This document shows, one piece after another, positions 34,136-43,952 of a DNA stretch of 64,000 nucleotides. The DNA comes from Rhodoferax sp. (lineage in GTDB: Bacteria > Pseudomonadota > Gammaproteobacteria > Burkholderiales > Burkholderiaceae_C), in contig JARLJI010000116.1 of NCBI GenBank assembly GCA_031291295.1, positions 248,001 to 312,000 on the forward strand, in the 5' to 3' direction. The first letter of the stretch is position 1. Every line of letters begins with the position of its first letter. The position numbers were made by a program, and so were the translations under genes. The notes under the pieces are model-generated. The model ran no database searches. It saw only the letters and a list, made by a program, of their open reading frames with translations, and was not told the origin of the DNA.

Positions 34136-35236
34136 TCAGATCGGCGGGTGCCCCTGCACTCGTACTGGGCGTAGCCCTTGCCGACGCCGTATTCGATGGT
34201 GCCGTAGCCGACCTCGTCGCCGTCGTGCACCTCGACGACCTGGTCGGCCAGCGTGCGCACTTTCTCGCGCGTGGCCGGCTCGGTCAGGTCCCATACGTCG
34301 TGCTCGAAATACAGCTTGCCGCGGTCGTCGCCGTGGAACCGGCCGTTCAGTCCGCCGTACAGGCCACCCTTCAGGAAGTACTTGGTCGGTAGCACCCGGA
34401 CCGACACCGGCCGTTCGCTGCCATCGGCAAAGCGCAGGTGGAACACCGCGGACTCCATCGACTGGCCGTGGGGGTCGTCGAGCCAGCGCGCTTCGTGGCG
34501 CACGTCGACGAGCTGGTTGCGGCCCGACGCCTTCGTGCCGGCGGCGAACACCTCTTCGCCGGAGAGATAGTTCTTCTCGCCTGCCGTGCGTCCCTTGAAG
34601 AAGATGTGCGGGCCGCGTTGGCGAACTGCGCCGTCGTCCAGCAGTAGAAGAATGGCGGGTAGTAGGTGAGCGGTGGTGCGTTCTCGTCGGTGCGCATCTC
34701 GGCGCGCACGCCCCAGGAATGGTCGCGCTGGCCCATCCAGCTCGCGCCATCGATCGCGACGCGCCGGCCGCCGAATTCGAGCCAGCCGCGGCAGCGTCCG
34801 AGCTGCTGGGCTCGCGCCATGTTCTCGGTGACGCGCCCGTCGCGGCGGCGCAGGTGCGCCTTTTCCTCGTGCGCGTTCATGCTGGCGACGAATTCGATGT
34901 CGAAGCGGATGCTGGAATCGTTGTCGCCGAGTGCCAGTCGGTGGCCGCGCAGGCCTTCGATGACCTGGATCGACAGCGGGCCGTCAGTGGGTCGGGGCGC
35001 AATTTGCGCGCGGCGCGAAAGTTCCATTGTCGGCCGGGAACCGCGACGCCGGCGAACGCGTCCATCACGTTGCGGTTCGGGTGGTAGCCCAGGCCGATGT
35101 CGAAGATGATGTCGCCGGCCGGGGACAGGTGGCCGGTGTACCAGAGCCGTTCCATCCGAACCGGTTCGCTGTTGCCGATCTGGTCGAAGGTGGTCGGCAA
35201 CTGGTGGCCGATCAGGTCGTCTTGAGGGGTCAACAT
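34136..35236 (-). pseudogene. RDHSWG-motif protein (DUF7064-like), frameshifted
   Basis: ATG 35236 opens MLTPQDDLIGHQLPTTFDQI and the frame goes to VPGRQWNFRAAR. Near 35010 a shift leads to PLSIQVIEGLRGHRLALGDND, GWLEFGGRRVAIDGASWMGQRDHSWGVRAEM. A second shift near 34615 leads to KGGLYGGLNGRFHGDDRGKLYFEHDVWDL, ending EYGVGKGYAQYECRG, with a probable third indel before a stop near 34136. The total would be ~365 residues, a relative of the protein at 16684. It diverges from the crotonase gene at 35386 across a shared promoter region. Confidence 0.8.
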
Positions 35237-35271
35237 AGGGTTCACGAGGCCCCGCGAGGTCGCTTCGATGG

Positions 35272-35318
35272 TTGCGCAATTCTAATACGGTAGCGTATAA
35301 TCTACTACAATACGGTAG
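35272..35318 (+). promoter_or_regulatory. Crotonase-operon promoter overlapped by operator box
   Basis: TTGCGC (35272-35277), 18-bp spacer, TATAAT (35296-35301, perfect -10). The box TAATACGGTAGCGTATAAT (35283-35301) fits the regulon motif loosely. AATACGGTAG repeats directly at 35284-35293 and 35309-35318. The -10 inside the box implies repression. The region also serves the divergent broken gene. Confidence 0.6.
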
Positions 35319-35385
35319 TCGGGTTTGCCCGCAACCTTCGGGCGATTCGGGCGAAACGAGACCTCGAACCAGGAGACAGAATTCC

Positions 35386-36177
35386 ATGAAATCCACCGAT
35401 TCCATCCGGGTCGAACTGCAGGACGGCCTCGCCATTCTCACACTCGCGCAACCCGCGCGCGGCAACCCGATCGATGGCGGTTTCGGGCGCGACTTCAAGC
35501 AGGTCGCCTCCGACCTGCTGAACTGCGTGGAGTTGCGCGCCGTGCTGCTGCGCGCCGACGGCGCGAACTTCAGCTTCGGCGGCGATCTCAAGCTTTTCTA
35601 TCCGGCCCGCGATCGTCTCGCGCCGCTGGTGCGCGACTGGACCGCCGAACTGCACATGGGCCTGCAACGCTTCTGGCGCCTGCCGGTGCCGGTCGTTACC
35701 GCAGTGCAGGGTTTTGCGATGGGCGGCGGCGTGGCGCTGCTGGCCGGGTGCGACGTGGTACTCGCCGGCACGTCGGCTCGCTTCGGTTCGGCATTCTCCC
35801 AGCTCGGCTTCAGCTGCGACTCGGGCTCCACCGTAACGCTGACCTGCCGCATGGGGGTTTCGCGCGCCCGCCGCTTCGTGCTGCTCGCCGAAAGGCTGAG
35901 CAGCGACGACGCGCAACGCGCCGGCCTGGTCGACCAAGTGGTCGCCGATGACCGGCTGCAGGACGAAGCGCTGGCGCTCGCGCGCCAATTCGCCGCCGGG
36001 CCGACCGTCGCGTTTGGCGAGACCAAGCGTTTGTTCATGCGCGTGGGTGCGGCGCAGCTCGAAGCGCAGCTGGAAGACGAGGCTCTCACGCTCGCGCGCG
36101 TGTCCGCCACGCTCGATGCGCAGGAAGGCATCGCTGCGCAGGTCGAGCGCCGCAAGCCCATGTTTCAGGGCCGATGA
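35386..36177 (+). CDS. Crotonase-family protein (PaaG-like isomerase type)
   Basis: A 263-residue crotonase. The oxyanion-hole motifs are NFSFGGDLKLFY and GFAMGGGVALLAGCDVVLA. Both hydratase glutamates are replaced (Ala and Phe), while an Asp is present in LGFSCDSGSTVTL. This is the position used by PaaG/ECI-type isomerases. It may isomerise a double bond in an enoyl-CoA instead of hydrating it. Start 35386 follows CCAGGAGACAG. First gene of a run with TesB, GMC dehydrogenase and aldehyde dehydrogenase; the thioesterase starts 3 bp after its stop. Confidence 0.87.
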   Translation: MKSTDSIRVELQDGLAILTLAQPARGNPIDGGFGRDFKQVASDLLNCVELRAVLLRADGANFSFGGDLKLFYPARDRLAPLVRDWTAELHMGLQRFWRLPVPVVTAVQGFAMGGGVALLAGCDVVLAGTSARFGSAFSQLGFSCDSGSTVTLTCRMGVSRARRFVLLAERLSSDDAQRAGLVDQVVADDRLQDEALALARQFAAGPTVAFGETKRLFMRVGAAQLEAQLEDEALTLARVSATLDAQEGIAAQVERRKPMFQGR

Positions 36178-36180
36178 ACG

Positions 36181-37101
36181 ATGAGCGGTGAAGCAAGCCC
36201 TCGTGCGCTCTCGCCCTGGGACAACCGCGATCTGGCCGCGCTGCTGAGGCTGCAGCCGATCGGCTCTTCGACCTTTCGCAGCCGTTACGCGAGCCCGAAC
36301 GCGCGCGGCACCGTGTTCGGTGGCCAGTTGCTGGCCCATGCGCTGATGGCGGCGTCGATGACCGCACCGCCGGGCCGCGATGTGACCGCGATGCAGTTCA
36401 TGTTCCTGCAGAGCGCCACGCCCGAGCGGCCGATTGATTACGAGGTGACGACGCTGCAGGACGGCAAGCGTTTCGCATCGCGCCACGTTCGCGGCACGCA
36501 GGCGAGCGACACGTCGGCGTGCCTGCGCGTCGTGCTCGACGCGCAGGTGACCTTCGCCGTGGCGCTGCCCGGGCCGGAGCACGCCACGCCGTCGCGCGTC
36601 GACGACGTCGACCCGCAAGCCTTGCCGCGCCTGGAAGACCTGCCGGCGGAGCTCGCCGATGCTGTCTGGCGCACGCTCGGTTATCCGTTCGACTCGACCG
36701 CACTGGATCTGCGCGTGGCCGATCCGGCCTACGGCCTGGGCCTGTCGTCGCCGACGCCCACGCTGCGCTTCTGGCTGCGCACGCGCGATCCGCTGCCCGA
36801 CGATCCCGCGCTGCAGGCCGCCGCCTTCGCCTACCTATCAGACTGGTGGCTCAACTTCGCGGCCGTCGGCATCCACGTGCCGCAGCTCGACCGCGACGGC
36901 GAGCGCCTGCATGTGGCAAGCCTGAACCATGCGATCTGGTTCCACCGACCGCTGCGTGCGGACCGCTGGCTTTATTTCGATGTGCAGAGCCCGTGCGCGG
37001 CGCGCGGTCGCGGTCTGTCGGTCGCGTCGGTGTACGACGTCGACGGCGTGCTGGTGGCCAGCGCGACGCAAGAGAGTCTGACGACGCCGGGTGGCATCTG
37101 A
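36181..37101 (+). CDS. Acyl-CoA thioesterase II (TesB family)
   Basis: A 306-residue double-hotdog thioesterase: FRSRYASPNARGTVFGGQLLAHALMAAS and MTAPPGRDVTAMQFMFLQSA in the N-terminal hotdog; LNHAIWFHRPLRADRWLYFDVQSPCAARGRGLSVASVYD in the C-terminal hotdog, containing the Asp/Gln/Thr-type catalytic region. It hydrolyses acyl-CoA to free acid and CoA. Placed directly after the crotonase, it may release a dead-end or final acid product and recover CoA. Confidence 0.9.
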   Translation: MSGEASPRALSPWDNRDLAALLRLQPIGSSTFRSRYASPNARGTVFGGQLLAHALMAASMTAPPGRDVTAMQFMFLQSATPERPIDYEVTTLQDGKRFASRHVRGTQASDTSACLRVVLDAQVTFAVALPGPEHATPSRVDDVDPQALPRLEDLPAELADAVWRTLGYPFDSTALDLRVADPAYGLGLSSPTPTLRFWLRTRDPLPDDPALQAAAFAYLSDWWLNFAAVGIHVPQLDRDGERLHVASLNHAIWFHRPLRADRWLYFDVQSPCAARGRGLSVASVYDVDGVLVASATQESLTTPGGI

Positions 37102-37223
37102 GCCCGGCGGCGCAGGCTGTGCCGCACGGTCACAGATGATGTGCCGCCCGGCGTCTTGCCTGCGAACGCGGCGGCGGCGATCCTGACTGGTCGCCGTGCG
37201 CGGCGCAAGAACAAGGAGACAGT

Positions 37224-38921
37224 GTGTCCGGAATTTTCTCGGGATTCGACTACATCGTGATCGGCGCGGGCTCGGCCGGCTGCGTCGTCGCCAATCGGCT
37301 GTCGGCCGATCCGTCGGTGCGGGTGGCACTTGTGGAGGCGGGCCCTTCGGACCTGCAGTTCCCGGTCAACATTAAGACGCGGCTGCCCATCGGCAACATC
37401 CTGCTGCTGCCGCACGCGCGCTACAACTGGCAGCACCAGTTCACCGGCGGCGAGGGCGTCGGCGGCCGCACCATCAGCTGCCCGCGTGGCAAATTGTTCG
37501 GGGGCTGCAGCGCCGTCAATGGCTCGGTCTACATCCGCGGCCACCGCAGCGATTACGACGAATGGGCGGCGCTCGGCAACGACGGCTGGGACTACGCGAG
37601 CGTGCTCGAGGCCTACATGCAGCACGAGAACCGGCGCACCAGTGCGAGCGCGTACCACGGCGTGGGCGGCGAGCTCGACGTGCAGCTGCCGGCCTCGCTT
37701 AATCCGCTGTCGCTCGCCTTCGTGGATGCTGCGGCCGAGTGTGGCCATCGTCGCAACGACGACTTCAACGGCGCCGTGCAAGACGGCTACGGCGCCTACG
37801 AGCTGAACCAGCGCGACGGCATGCGACTGTCGAACGCGCGCGCTTTCCTGCATCCCGTGCTCGCGCGCCCCAACCTGCAGGTGTTCGCGGACACGCTGGT
37901 GGAACGCATCGAGCTGCGCGGCACGCGCGCTGTCGGCATCACCGTCGTGCACAACGGGCAGCGCCAGCTGCTCACCGCAGCGAACGAGGTGATCGTCTCC
38001 GGCGGCGCGGTCAACTCGCCGCAGCTGCTGATGCTCTCGGGCATCGGACCCGAGGCGCAGTTGCGCCGGCATGGCATCGACGTGGCCGCCGCGCTGCCGG
38101 GCGTCGGGCGCAACCTGCAGGACCACCCGACCGTGTTCGTCTCCACGCGCAACCCCGGCGCCGAGTCGTACGCCTTGTCGATGCGCGCGCTACCGCGCAT
38201 CGCGGCAAGCCCGCTGCGCTACCTGTTCGGTCGGCGCGGCATGCTGGCATCGAACGCGGCCGAGGCCGGCGGGTTCATGCGCACGCTGCCGGGGCTGGAG
38301 CGCCCCGACGTGCAGATGACCTTTTTGGTCGGCCTCAAGGGTACCGCCCGTACCATTCCGCGCGAGCACGGCTTTCTCGTGCTGGTACAACTGCTGAGGC
38401 CGCGCACGCGCGGCCATATCGAGCTGGCCTCGGCGAATCCGCAGGGCCGGCCGGTGATGCACCCTTGTTTCCTCGACGACCCGGCCGACGTGGCGACGCT
38501 GGTGCGCGGCTTGCGCGAGGCGCGGCGCATTTTCGGTGCGGCCGCGCTCGCGCGCTACGCCAGCGGCGAGATCGAGCCGGGCCTGCATGCGTCCAGCGAT
38601 GCGCAGCTCGAAGCCGCGATCCGCGCGCAGGTGACCACCGCCTACCACCCGGCGGGCACCTGCAGGATGGGGCCGGCGCACGACGCGATGGCGGTGGTCG
38701 ATGCGCAATTGCGCGTGCACGGCATCGAAGGCCTGCGCGTGGCTGACGCCTCGGTCATGCCGAACATCATCGGCGGTAACACGAGCGCGCCGGCCACCAT
38801 GATCGGCGAGCGCGCGGCCGACTTCATCCTCGGGCGTCATTCCTTGCCGGCATCGGCATCGGCATCGGCGCCGGCGAACGCCCCGGTGCCGCTGCAGAAC
38901 GCCGAGCCGGCGCTGGCCTGA
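37224..38921 (+). CDS. GMC-family alcohol dehydrogenase (choline-dehydrogenase-like, FAD)
   Basis: A 565-residue GMC flavoprotein. The FAD motif YIVIGAGSAGCVVANRL is at 10-26, GGCSAVNGSVYIRGHRSDYDEW follows the first domain, and the signature SGGAVNSPQLLMLSGIG is near 255-271. The C-terminal catalytic His-Asn pair lies in AYHPAGTCRMG and GGNTSAPATMIGERAAD. It oxidises a primary alcohol to aldehyde with electrons to a quinone or dye. The next gene is an aldehyde dehydrogenase, so the pair converts alcohol to acid. It starts with GTG after AAGGAGACAGT and ends in an Ala/Ser/Pro-rich tail. Confidence 0.92.
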   Translation: MSGIFSGFDYIVIGAGSAGCVVANRLSADPSVRVALVEAGPSDLQFPVNIKTRLPIGNILLLPHARYNWQHQFTGGEGVGGRTISCPRGKLFGGCSAVNGSVYIRGHRSDYDEWAALGNDGWDYASVLEAYMQHENRRTSASAYHGVGGELDVQLPASLNPLSLAFVDAAAECGHRRNDDFNGAVQDGYGAYELNQRDGMRLSNARAFLHPVLARPNLQVFADTLVERIELRGTRAVGITVVHNGQRQLLTAANEVIVSGGAVNSPQLLMLSGIGPEAQLRRHGIDVAAALPGVGRNLQDHPTVFVSTRNPGAESYALSMRALPRIAASPLRYLFGRRGMLASNAAEAGGFMRTLPGLERPDVQMTFLVGLKGTARTIPREHGFLVLVQLLRPRTRGHIELASANPQGRPVMHPCFLDDPADVATLVRGLREARRIFGAAALARYASGEIEPGLHASSDAQLEAAIRAQVTTAYHPAGTCRMGPAHDAMAVVDAQLRVHGIEGLRVADASVMPNIIGGNTSAPATMIGERAADFILGRHSLPASASASAPANAPVPLQNAEPALA

Positions 38922-38960
38922 GCGCGCCCGCGACCTCCCCCACACCCCAAGGAACCGAAC

Positions 38961-40448
38961 ATGACCACGACACCGAGCCTGCGCCCCGCGTTTCTCGAAG
39001 GCAGCCCCAAGGGCCTCTTCATCGATGGCGCCGCCACGCCCGCCGCATCCGGCAAGACCTTCCGTACGCTCAACCCGTCGACCGGCGAGCTGCTTGCCGA
39101 AGTGGCCGAGGGCGATGCACACGATATCGACCGCGCTGTCGCCGCGGCGCGTCGCGCCTTCCAGGATGGGCCGTGGTCCCGCTTCAAGCCCTTCGACCGT
39201 CAGCAGCTGATGCTTAAGCTGGCCGACATCGTCGAGCGCCACTACGACGAACTCGCAATGCTGGATTCGCTCGACATGGGCGGACCGATCTCGCGCACCG
39301 TGCTCGGCCGGCGGCGGGCCGTCGGGCTGCTGCGCTTCTATGCCGGGCTGGCCACCTCGGGCCACGGCGAAACCATCGACAACTCCGCGGCTGGCGAGGT
39401 CTTCTCGTACACGCTAAAGGAGCCGGTCGGCGTGGTTGGCGCCATCAACCCGTGGAACGGGCCGATCGGCCTCGCGATCTGGAAGCTGTGCCCGGTGCTC
39501 GCTTCGGGGTGCACGCTGGTGCTGAAACCGGCCGAGCAGGCGCCGTTGTCGCCCCTGCGGCTGGCCGAGCTGTGCATGGAGGCGGGCCTGCCGCCCGGGG
39601 TGTTCAACGTCGTCACCGGGCAGGGCGTCGCCGGCGCCGCGCTGGCCGAGCATCCGGGCGTCGACAAGATCGCATTCACCGGCTCGACCGAGGTCGGCCA
39701 GAAGATCATCCGCGCCTCAGCGTCCAACGTGAAGCGCGTGTCCCTCGAGCTCGGCGGTAAATCGCCCAACATCGTGTTCGCGGACGCCGACCTCGACGCC
39801 GCGGTGCCCGGTGCCGCCATGGCGGTGTTCGCGAACTCGGGCCAGATCTGCAGCGCGGGCACGCGGCTCTACGTGCAGCGGCCGGTCTACGAAGAGTTTG
39901 TCGAGCGCGTGGCGGCCTACGCGAAGACGCTGCGCGTAGGTAATGCACTCGATCCCGAGACGCAGCTCGGCCCGCTGGTGTCGGCCGCGCAGCTCGAACG
40001 CGTGACCAGCTACATGGCGTTGGGCAAGTCGCAGGGCGCGCGCGCCGCGGCGGGCGGCGAGCGCCTGACCGAGGGCGCGCTGGCGCAGGGCTACTTCGTG
40101 CCGCCGACCGTGTTTGCCGGCGTGAACGACGACATGCGCATCGCCCGCGAGGAGATCTTCGGCCCGGTGATCTCGGCGCTGCCCTTCGACGACGTCGATG
40201 ACGCCATCCGCCGCGGCAACGACACCACCTACGGCCTGGGCAGCGGCGTGTGGACGCGTAACGTCAACACCGCGCATCGCGTGGCCCGCGGCCTGCGCAC
40301 CGGCACCGTGTGGGTCAACTGCTACCAGGTGATGGACCCGGCCGTGCCCTTCGGCGGCTACAAGATGAGCGGCTACGGCCGCGAGTCGGGCGCCGAGCAC
40401 ATGCAGGAGTACCTGCAGACCAAGGCGGTGTGGATCAAGACCGACTGA
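38961..40448 (+). CDS. NAD(P)-dependent aldehyde dehydrogenase
   Basis: A 495-residue ALDH. It has N165 in AINPWNGP, E263 in LELGGKSPN, C297 in NSGQICSAG and the NAD-binding AFTGSTEVGQ. It ends FGGYKMSGYGRESG.. with a normal oligomerisation tail. It would take the aldehyde from the GMC enzyme encoded 39 bp upstream to the acid, which a ligase in the region could then charge with CoA. Start ATG 38961 follows CAAGGAACCGAAC. Highly regular in length and motifs. Confidence 0.94.
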   Translation: MTTTPSLRPAFLEGSPKGLFIDGAATPAASGKTFRTLNPSTGELLAEVAEGDAHDIDRAVAAARRAFQDGPWSRFKPFDRQQLMLKLADIVERHYDELAMLDSLDMGGPISRTVLGRRRAVGLLRFYAGLATSGHGETIDNSAAGEVFSYTLKEPVGVVGAINPWNGPIGLAIWKLCPVLASGCTLVLKPAEQAPLSPLRLAELCMEAGLPPGVFNVVTGQGVAGAALAEHPGVDKIAFTGSTEVGQKIIRASASNVKRVSLELGGKSPNIVFADADLDAAVPGAAMAVFANSGQICSAGTRLYVQRPVYEEFVERVAAYAKTLRVGNALDPETQLGPLVSAAQLERVTSYMALGKSQGARAAAGGERLTEGALAQGYFVPPTVFAGVNDDMRIAREEIFGPVISALPFDDVDDAIRRGNDTTYGLGSGVWTRNVNTAHRVARGLRTGTVWVNCYQVMDPAVPFGGYKMSGYGRESGAEHMQEYLQTKAVWIKTD

Positions 40449-40461
40449 TGCGCCGCCGGCC

Positions 40462-41376
40462 GTGAACGATCGCATCCACGAGCTCGACGTGTTCCTGCGC
40501 GTCACCGAGGCGGTGAGCTTCTCGGCCGCGGCGCGCAGCCTCGACTGCAACCCCTCGACGGTCAGCAAGGTGATCCAGCGGCTGGAAGACCGGCTGGGCG
40601 CGCGCCTGTTCGACCGCACCTCGCGCACCATGCACCTGACGCAGGAGGGCGAGCGCTTTCTCGAGGCGGCCCGCCGCGTGGTCGAGGCGATCGAAGACGC
40701 CGAGCATGTGCTGGGCGAGCGCGGCGCCGAGTTGGGCGGCCTGCTGCGCATCAACAGTACGCTCGCGTTCGCGCAGTTCCACCTCGCGCCGTGGGTGGCG
40801 GAGTTCGTCGAGCGCCATCCGAAGCTGCGCCTGGAGTTCATGCTCACGGCCGCGCCCGTCGACCTGTTCGAGCACCAGATCGACATCTCCTTGCGCAGCG
40901 GCTACATCCCCGACTCGTCGCTGGTGGCACGGCGCATCGCGACCAGCCGCTGGTTCATCTGTGCCTCGCCGGCCTACCTGGCGCGCGCCGGCACGCCGCG
41001 CGAGCCGGTCGACTTGGAGCGCCACCAATGCTTGAACTTCCTCCCGGGCTCCTATCGCAGCAGTTGGCCGCTGCAGGGCGGGGCCGGCAAGGCCGGGCTG
41101 CAGCTGCGCGGCAGCGTCGATTCCAATTCTTCCGAGCTGCTGCGGCTGCTGGCGTGCCAGGGCCTGGGCATCGTGCGGCTGTCGGAGTTTGTGGTGGGCC
41201 ACGACCTGGCCACTGGCGCGCTGGTGCCGGTGCTCGCCGACCTGCAGGACGGCGCCGAGGAGCCGGTTTTCGCGGTGTATGCGAGCAAGCGCAACATCAG
41301 CCCGCGGCTCAAGGCCTTCCTTGATTTCTTGGAAGAGAAGCTCAGCCCGGTGCCGCCTGCTCAGCCATCGGCCTGA
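40462..41376 (+). CDS. LysR-family transcriptional regulator
   Basis: A 304-residue LysR protein starting at GTG 40462. The N-terminal winged helix reads LDVFLRVTEAVSFSAAARSLDCNPSTVSKVIQRLEDRLGARLFDRTSR and the effector domain follows from about 90. It lies 13 bp after the aldehyde dehydrogenase on the same strand. That is unusual for LysR, which are mostly divergent from their targets, and it may be expressed with the alcohol/aldehyde genes. Its 3' end overlaps the convergent CoA-transferase gene by 16 bp. Confidence 0.92.
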   Translation: MNDRIHELDVFLRVTEAVSFSAAARSLDCNPSTVSKVIQRLEDRLGARLFDRTSRTMHLTQEGERFLEAARRVVEAIEDAEHVLGERGAELGGLLRINSTLAFAQFHLAPWVAEFVERHPKLRLEFMLTAAPVDLFEHQIDISLRSGYIPDSSLVARRIATSRWFICASPAYLARAGTPREPVDLERHQCLNFLPGSYRSSWPLQGGAGKAGLQLRGSVDSNSSELLRLLACQGLGIVRLSEFVVGHDLATGALVPVLADLQDGAEEPVFAVYASKRNISPRLKAFLDFLEEKLSPVPPAQPSA

Positions 41377-42566
41377 GCGCGGCCGACGGCACCCGCGTCC
41401 TGCAGGTCCGCGATTTGCGCCGGGCTCATTTTTAACAGCTCCCCGAGGATGGCATGCGCATCGGCACCGAGCGCCGGCAGGTGCGCGCGCGGGCCGGCGT
41501 TGCCCTCGTTCATGCGGAACGGCGCGCCTGCGATGCTGAAGCGGCCGGCGCCGTCGTCCACCTCGCAGCGCGTGCCGCGCTCCGTCACCGAGGGGAGGCG
41601 CGAGGCTTCGGCCACGTCGAGGTAGCGGGAGCAGGGCACTTTGTGCGCATCCAGCAGGCGTTCGCATTCGGTCACGCTGAATTGCCCGGCCCACCCGTCG
41701 AGCTCGGCCAGGAAGGCGCTCCAGTACTGCTGGCGGCCACCGCCCGTGGCAAAGCGCGGGTCGGCCAACCACTCGCGGTGCCCGGTCGCCTCGCACAGCG
41801 CGGCGAAGTTGTCCTGCGTAGTAGGCGCCACCATCAGCCAGCCGTCGCGCGCGCGCGTCGGCTCGTAGACGAAGTGGCGCGGCTGCTCGGGAAACTGCGA
41901 CTCCTGCAGCTCGCACACCAGTAGGCTCAGCATGGCGTCGAGCAGCGAGACATCGACCAGATCGCCGCGCCCCGTGCGCTGGCGCTGCAGCAGCGCGGAC
42001 TGGATCGCGCCGAAGGCCAGCGAGCCGCCGAGCACGTCGGCCACGAAGATGCCGGTATTGGGTGGGCGCTCGCGGCCGGGCTGATAGCTGGCCGTGGCCC
42101 GGTCGAAGCCCGAAAGTGCATGCAGTGTCGGCGCGTAGGCGCCTTTTCCGTTGCCGCTGGCGCCCTGGCCGAAGCCCGAGATGGCGCAGTACACGAGCCG
42201 CGGGTTGATGGCCGACAGTGTGGGGTGGTCGAGGCCCAGCCGCTTCATCACGCCGGGGCGAAAGTTCTCGACCACCACGTCGACCTGTTTCACCAGTTCA
42301 TGGAGCACGGCACGCGCGCCCGGCGACTTCAGGTCGAGCACCAGGCTGCGCTTGCCGCAGTTCAGTGCGGCGTAGTAGCTGCTCCTGCCGTCGCGAAACG
42401 GCGGCCGGTTGCGCGTCAGGTCGCCGTGCTTCGACTCGATCTTGATCACGTCGGCACCCAGGTCGGCCATCAGGCGCGTGCAGTAGGGGCCCGACATCAC
42501 GAAGGTGAAGTCGAGCACGCGGATGCCGCTGAGCGCGCCCGGCGTGCCGGGAGAGAAGACGGGCAT
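41361..42566 (-). CDS. Family III CoA-transferase (CaiB/BaiF)
   Basis: A 401-residue family III transferase: LSGIRVLDFTFVMSGPYCTRLMADLGADVIKIE, VDVVVENFRPGVMKRLGL, YCAISGFGQ, and the catalytic Asp near residue 175 in NTGIFVADVLGGSLAFGA. It moves CoA between a donor thioester and a carboxylic acid. It is encoded 7 bp after the acyl-CoA dehydrogenase, an arrangement seen where an acid is activated by transfer and then desaturated. Distinct from the racemase-like relative at 51085, which has the His-Asp pair. Confidence 0.9.
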   Translation of the reverse strand: MPVFSPGTPGALSGIRVLDFTFVMSGPYCTRLMADLGADVIKIESKHGDLTRNRPPFRDGRSSYYAALNCGKRSLVLDLKSPGARAVLHELVKQVDVVVENFRPGVMKRLGLDHPTLSAINPRLVYCAISGFGQGASGNGKGAYAPTLHALSGFDRATASYQPGRERPPNTGIFVADVLGGSLAFGAIQSALLQRQRTGRGDLVDVSLLDAMLSLLVCELQESQFPEQPRHFVYEPTRARDGWLMVAPTTQDNFAALCEATGHREWLADPRFATGGGRQQYWSAFLAELDGWAGQFSVTECERLLDAHKVPCSRYLDVAEASRLPSVTERGTRCEVDDGAGRFSIAGAPFRMNEGNAGPRAHLPALGADAHAILGELLKMSPAQIADLQDAGAVGRAQADG

Positions 42567-42573
42567 GGCGGTC

Positions 42574-43728
42574 TCAGTGCAGGCCGAGCGCGCGGCGCGC
42601 GATCACCATACGCTGGATCTGGTTCGTGCCCTCGTAGATCTGCAGCACCTTGGCGTCGCGCATCATGCGCTCGACGTGGTTTCCGCGCACATAGCCGTGG
42701 CCGCCCAGGATCTGCACCGCATCGGTCGTCACCTTCATCGCCATGTCGGTGCAGAAGCACTTCACCATCGAGGCCATCTCGGTCAGCCGTTCGAGCCGTC
42801 CGGCGTCGATGGCGCGGGTGCACTGATAGAGCAGGGCGCGGCCGGCCTCGATCTGCATGTGCATATCGGCCAGCATAAACTGCATGCCCTGGAACTCGCC
42901 GATCGCCTTGCCGAAGGCCTTGCGCTCCTTCGCGTAGGCCACCGCGATGTCGAAGGCGCCCTGCGCCACGCCGCAGGCGCTCGCCGCCACGGTCGGCCGG
43001 TTCAGGTCGAGGATGTGCATGCACGAGGTGAAGCCCTTGCCTTCCTCGCCCATGCGGTTGTCGATCGGCACGCGCACGTTGTCGAAATGGATGTCGCTGT
43101 GCGGCGTGCCGCGCTGGCCCATCATCTTCTCGGTCTTGCCGAGCGTGATGCCGGGTCTCTTCATGTCGACGATGAAGCAGCTGATGTTGTCCACGCCGCG
43201 CTTGCCGCCGCTGTCGGTCCTGGCGAAGAGGGTGATGTAGGAGGCTAGCGGCGCCATCGTGATGAAGCACTTCTGGCCATTGATCACGTAGTGGTCGCCG
43301 TCGCGGACGGCCTTGGTGCGCATCGCGCCCACGTCGGAGCCCGCATGCGGCTCGGTGATGGCCACGGAGCTGACGATGCCGCCCTTCGCGACGATCGGCA
43401 GCCACTTGCGGCGCTGTTCTTCGGTGCCGAAATGCAGCAGCGGCAGCGTGAAGGAGATGGTGTTCTGGTTGATCAACTGCGCGCCGGTCATCGAGGTGCG
43501 CGCCACCAGCTCTTTGGCCATGCAGGTGGTGGTTAGGTCCAGGCCCGGGCCGCCGTACTGCTCGGGCACCCGGGCCTGCATGAGGCCGAGCTCGCCGAAG
43601 ATGGAGATCAAGTGCTTCGGGAAAGTCTCCGTCTCGTCCATTTCCTGGGCGATCGGGGCGATTTCCTTGTCGACGACGCGTTGCAGGCTGTCGAGCAGGG
43701 CGGCTTGAAGTTCGGTAAGTGGTTCCAT
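42574..43728 (-). CDS. Acyl-CoA dehydrogenase
   Basis: A 384-residue FAD enzyme: FGELGLMQARVPEQYGGPGLD, SSVAITEPHAGSDVGAM, YVINGQKCFITM, and the C-terminal VLQIYEGTNQIQRMVIARRALG with the catalytic Glu in YEGTN. It introduces a double bond next to the thioester and passes electrons to ETF. It begins a two-gene minus-strand unit with the CoA-transferase and is divergent from the MaoC-Liv operon. The next expected step, hydration, could be carried by that MaoC protein. Confidence 0.93.
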   Translation of the reverse strand: MEPLTELQAALLDSLQRVVDKEIAPIAQEMDETETFPKHLISIFGELGLMQARVPEQYGGPGLDLTTTCMAKELVARTSMTGAQLINQNTISFTLPLLHFGTEEQRRKWLPIVAKGGIVSSVAITEPHAGSDVGAMRTKAVRDGDHYVINGQKCFITMAPLASYITLFARTDSGGKRGVDNISCFIVDMKRPGITLGKTEKMMGQRGTPHSDIHFDNVRVPIDNRMGEEGKGFTSCMHILDLNRPTVAASACGVAQGAFDIAVAYAKERKAFGKAIGEFQGMQFMLADMHMQIEAGRALLYQCTRAIDAGRLERLTEMASMVKCFCTDMAMKVTTDAVQILGGHGYVRGNHVERMMRDAKVLQIYEGTNQIQRMVIARRALGLH

Positions 43729-43952
43729 AGAGGCTGATGCTGCCGGCGCATGCGGCGCGACGGAAGTAGGCGCGGCAGAATATTAGGTGTGAAGCGCCGG
43801 CACAGCTGGCCCCGTCGGCACCGGCGAGGGCGAACCCGATTGACGCATGTCATACGGATATATAAGGTCTTTGAGGCATATCAAACTCAACCCCTGGCCA
43901 CAGGTGTAGCCCTAAACCTGCATGCGGGTCATTGCGGCGAAGACCCCCGTAT

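Noticed and set aside
35305..36618. Long minus-strand frame (437 codons) and similar frames at 36972-38126, 38190-39365, 39717-40886, 40435-41916 and 49459-50811
   Set aside because: All are antisense to genes with complete catalytic motifs, and their products are low-complexity Arg/His/Ala text without domains.
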